A stretch of 64,000 bases of DNA from Corythoichthys intestinalis. Taxonomy: Eukaryota > Chordata > Actinopteri > Syngnathiformes > Syngnathidae. Positions 60,950 through 64,000 of this stretch are shown piece after piece. The stretch is taken from positions 28,971,001 to 29,035,000 of the forward strand of contig NC_080397.1 in assembly GCF_030265065.1 (NCBI RefSeq), in the 5' to 3' direction. Each line of letters starts with the position of its first letter. Position 1 is the stretch's first letter. The notes under the pieces are model-generated. The model searched no databases, had not been told where the DNA came from, and was given only the letters and a program-made list of their open reading frames with translations. The translations under genes and the position numbers were made by a program.

Positions 60950-61987
60950 CCATGGGCGTCGCCAGACATATTTGACTGGGGCACGTGCCCCAGTATAAAT
61001 TAAAAAATATATAAACTTTTGAATTTAAGTCTACATAGCATTATCTACAGAATGTGCCTATTTAATATGGTCATAGTCTATAGTACTCTATTCACTCCAT
61101 ATGGATAATCTGCACATGGCTCCTGAATAATTTAATTTATGCACATAATTTTGGCTGTGATAGGCATATGAGGTGAAACTTCAGCAAAGCAGCTTTGGGA
61201 GATATGCTGCGTTCCTGTGTGTCTGAGTTGTCAAGTTGAAAAATCGTTGTAAAATGTATTGTAAAGTCATAATGCAGTGTAAAAACACGGTAACTTACAG
61301 GCATGCAAACTTGCCACCTTTCGGCGAAATTTTGCCGTTTTGAAATCAAAATGGGTCATTCTTCTGAATAACGTAGATCAGAGGAGAAAAAAAGGGGGGG
61401 TGGGGCAGTCAACGAGCAAGTGAAACCGTTAACTTCAAAACCGTTGTCCATGCTCAAAACTACACTCTAGTCCTATGACCTAGACCTATCACCGCCACTC
61501 TCTTCTCGTGACAACAAATGACTGACAATAGTGAAAGACGGGAGCACAGTTATCACCAATCAGCAATGAGGAGGCCGAACCCCTCTCCATCCCAGCTTCT
61601 CGCCCGGTGCTCTGCCAAAATCTGCTACATCGGCGAAACGTCCTACATTAGTCGAATTTGACACCCAAAGTACTACCGTGCGCTCTAAACTTGTTTTGTT
61701 TACATGCATACAGGAATAACGTACTAAAAAAATGCCTGCAGAAAATACTTAAATGTAGTTATATCAAATAAGGACGGTTTAAATACGCTACGTGACTAAT
61801 GTGGTCAACTGCTTCAAAGCTAACACAAAAAAACAATGGTTAAAAGTATGAGAGGGTAATACATGCAAAAAGTATCTTTGAGGCAGTGAAAAGGTTCTAA
61901 ATAACTAAATAAAGACAAAAATAGTGAGTACTTGCCGCTTCTAACCGATGTGCGCATGCGTGTGGATGCATGCGCAAGCGCGCTGAG
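60950..61987. repeat. Transposon relic ('gggcacgtgcccc' family)
   Basis: GGCGTCGCCAGACATATTTG and the palindrome GGGGCACGTGCCCC start the segment. 61640-61970 is the inverted match of 55630-55980. The arms GGCGAAACGTCC (61632) and GGACGTTTCGCC (62948) flank the inserted hAT element 61988-62926, so one older element was split. Confidence 0.5.
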
Positions 61988-62926
61988 CAGTGTTGTTAAT
62001 AACACATTACAATATAACGGCGTTACTAACGGCGTTATTTTTTTCAGTAGTGAGTAATCTAATTAATTACTTTTCTCATCTTGGCAAGGCCGTTACCGTT
62101 ACTGAGGCGGGAAAGGCGCGTGTTACTATGCGTTACTAAGTCGGTTGAATAAAAAAAGTCAGAGAGACGGACTCACGGAGACGAGAGAGCAGAACAGGAG
62201 TGGGGAAGACGCCGTTGCAAACGCTATGCTAGGTGGCTCCAATAATACCTAACTGCAGCCTACAAAATACGCCCACATGATACGGTAGATATCGCATATT
62301 ATAGAACTAGATGCAAATGATAGACACGGCTGCATTGGCAACATGTTTTAAGGACTACATGCGTTAGTAAACAGCCGCCATCTTAAAGCAGAAGACCTCT
62401 CAGGAAGGCTCTGTTGTAGAGACCCTTCCTAGCGAACTTACTTTTAAAAAAAAATGTTTTTATCTAAAATAGTCCTAAATCGGCAAAATCTTGACTTAAA
62501 TCTATCTTTAAATGATGATCAGTTTTAAAACTTAGACATGTTGAAAGTAGAAGGGAACTAATGCAATAGCGGGAGCAATTTTAACAACTTTAACGGTTGA
62601 TTCACAACTTTAAATGACTTCCACACGTAGCAAAGGTTACTATCTAGTTATCGCAATACCCTTGTGTCTAGTTAAGTGGAGGGTAATGAATTGGGCTAGG
62701 ACCAATTGTCCCAAAAACCCTTTAAACTTCACGTTGTGTGACCTTTTTTTTTTTTTTTTTTTTTTTTGACAAAAAAAAAAAAACATGAAAATTATCACTA
62801 GTTACTTTGCCAAGTAACTAATTACTCTTAAATTCAGGTAACTGAGTTACTAACGCAATTACTTTTTGGGAGAAATAATTTGTAACTGTAATTAATTACT
62901 TTTTAAAAGTAAAATTAACAACACTG
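61988..62926. mobile_element. hAT-like element with CAGTGTTGTTAA ends (939 bp)
   Basis: Left CAGTGTTGTTAATAACAC and right AATTAACAACACTG. The flanks share CGCTGAG on both sides (7 of 8). Subterminal 'agtaactaattac' repeats occur, and a poly-T/poly-A pair lies at about 62742-62782. Non-coding. Confidence 0.85.
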
Positions 62927-64000
62927 CCGCTGAGCATTGTGTAGTAGGACGTTTCGCCGCGTATTATGGAATGGCCGAACACATGACCCGTTGGAAATTG
63001 TGGCAAGGTAAGGGATTAATGTAAAAAATTGTTAACTTCTTAAAGCTAAAAGTTTGAGTGATGGCCTATAATAGTCAAAATAAATCATTCAATCGTGTCG
63101 TTCGATCAATTCCTGCGCTTGTAATGGTGTCTATAACACATGTATTCGCTTAATTTCTTGATAACTGACTTCAGATAGTCCTCGATATTTCACCGCCTCT
63201 TAGAACGCAGTTACTCGAGGTAGCTCTAACTGCGGAGGGGCTAACTAGCGCCTTTCATACAGGGCTTTGCTAGAAAAGTAAGCGAACGTCAGCTGGGATC
63301 TGAATTGTCGCCAGCTGGCGTTGTGACGAGTTATTTAAGGCCCCTTTGTAAAGCGCTTGTTAACGATAAAAAATAATAATAAATCATGAGCAATGAGGTA
63401 ACTAGAGTGATAAACTAGTGCCTTCCATACAATTCATGTTCAGGGCTTTGTTAGTAAAGTTCTGAATGGTCACCAGTTATTTTTGACAACGAGTTATATA
63501 AGGCCCCTCTATACTCTCCGATAATTACAGAAAGGGGTGGCTTGTTGTGGAGGTCGTTTCATTTGTTTAGCCATCGAGAGTTTATCAAACCGGAGAGTTC
63601 CACTACAGGTCGCATTTGAAAGTACCCCCATTCCCGCGCTGTTTGTACACACCCCCGTTCATAAAAAAGCCTACAGGTGTACTTCTGTTTATCCTGTATG
63701 ATGCCCTATCAATCGAAGTTAAGGACCATGGGACTAATTGCTCTGGTTGAATGTAAATAAAGTTATGATCATTACAGTTAATGCTTTTGAAGACTTGTAA
63801 TTTTTTTATTCCATCCATCCATCCATCCATGATAGTTAAGTGAATGGAATTTATACTGTACCTGCAAATTCATATTTTATGCTGTACAGCTGTTCTCTGC
63901 TTAATGCAAATGGGACATACTGTATATTTTATAATTTTGATTTTGTATCATTTGCTACTTAATGCGTCTTATATGTTCTGATTTCAGGATGAGAGATTTA
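62927..64000. other. Intergenic, no gene recognised; (CATC)n
   Basis: A short (CCAT)n microsatellite lies at 63811-63829. Two diverged direct copies of a piece like TTCATGTTCAGGGCTTTG/TTAGTAAAG occur near 63255-63285 and 63425-63460. Nothing coding is supported. Confidence 0.5.

Overview
This is a vertebrate window, almost certainly from a teleost fish and probably a percomorph. The evidence is four spliced protein genes with vertebrate exon structure, a dense load of Tc1-like, hAT-like and other TIR transposons of fish type, and a tRNA-derived SINE. I cannot name the species. A short palindromic repeat built on GCCATTGACGGC...GACGTCCAATC recurs many times and may be lineage-specific.

Host genes, left to right. 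(1) The last three coding exons of bhmt (+ strand, 1628-4191), with all three zinc-ligand cysteines of betaine-homocysteine methyltransferase. Its 5' exons lie left of the window. (2) mrps36/kgd4 (+, 9014-15170), four exons, 110 aa, the small subunit that links E3 to the 2-oxoglutarate dehydrogenase complex. (3) A HAD phosphatase best matching pdxp/chronophin (-, 15988-21708), two exons, 314 aa, tail to tail with mrps36. (4) A complete ten-exon UDP-glycosyltransferase of the UGT3A type (-, 43297-59290), 520 aa, with every splice phase consistent. Two open segments with good splice signals at 60431-60821 (-) may be the 3' end of a further, unidentified gene. I see no functional coupling between neighbours beyond their being housekeeping or metabolic genes.

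Most of the rest is transposon. The 22-42 kb stretch between pdxp and the UGT gene is nearly solid mobile DNA. It includes two near-identical Tc1-like copies, four other Tc1-type families in different states of decay, a fold-back derivative, pogo-like TIR elements, several hAT-like elements with 8-bp target duplications, a fossil hAT transposase with its dimerisation domain, and a SINE. Nesting is common and can be read from target duplications: hAT in hAT in the bhmt intron, pogo-like in hAT in the pdxp intron, Tc1 in hAT at 27-30 kb, and probably Tc1 in SINE in hAT at 39.6-42 kb.

The most unusual signals are these. A roughly 1-kb cassette carrying a THAP zinc-finger exon and a second exon-like piece recurs in two otherwise unrelated TIR shells. 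A hAT-like element carries a BED-finger exon. A tandem duplication spans a transposon-host junction. A fold-back Tc1 derivative is built from two inverted copies of the same element end. Transposons sit within about 40 bp of functional splice sites in bhmt and pdxp. I found no convincing new multi-gene system.
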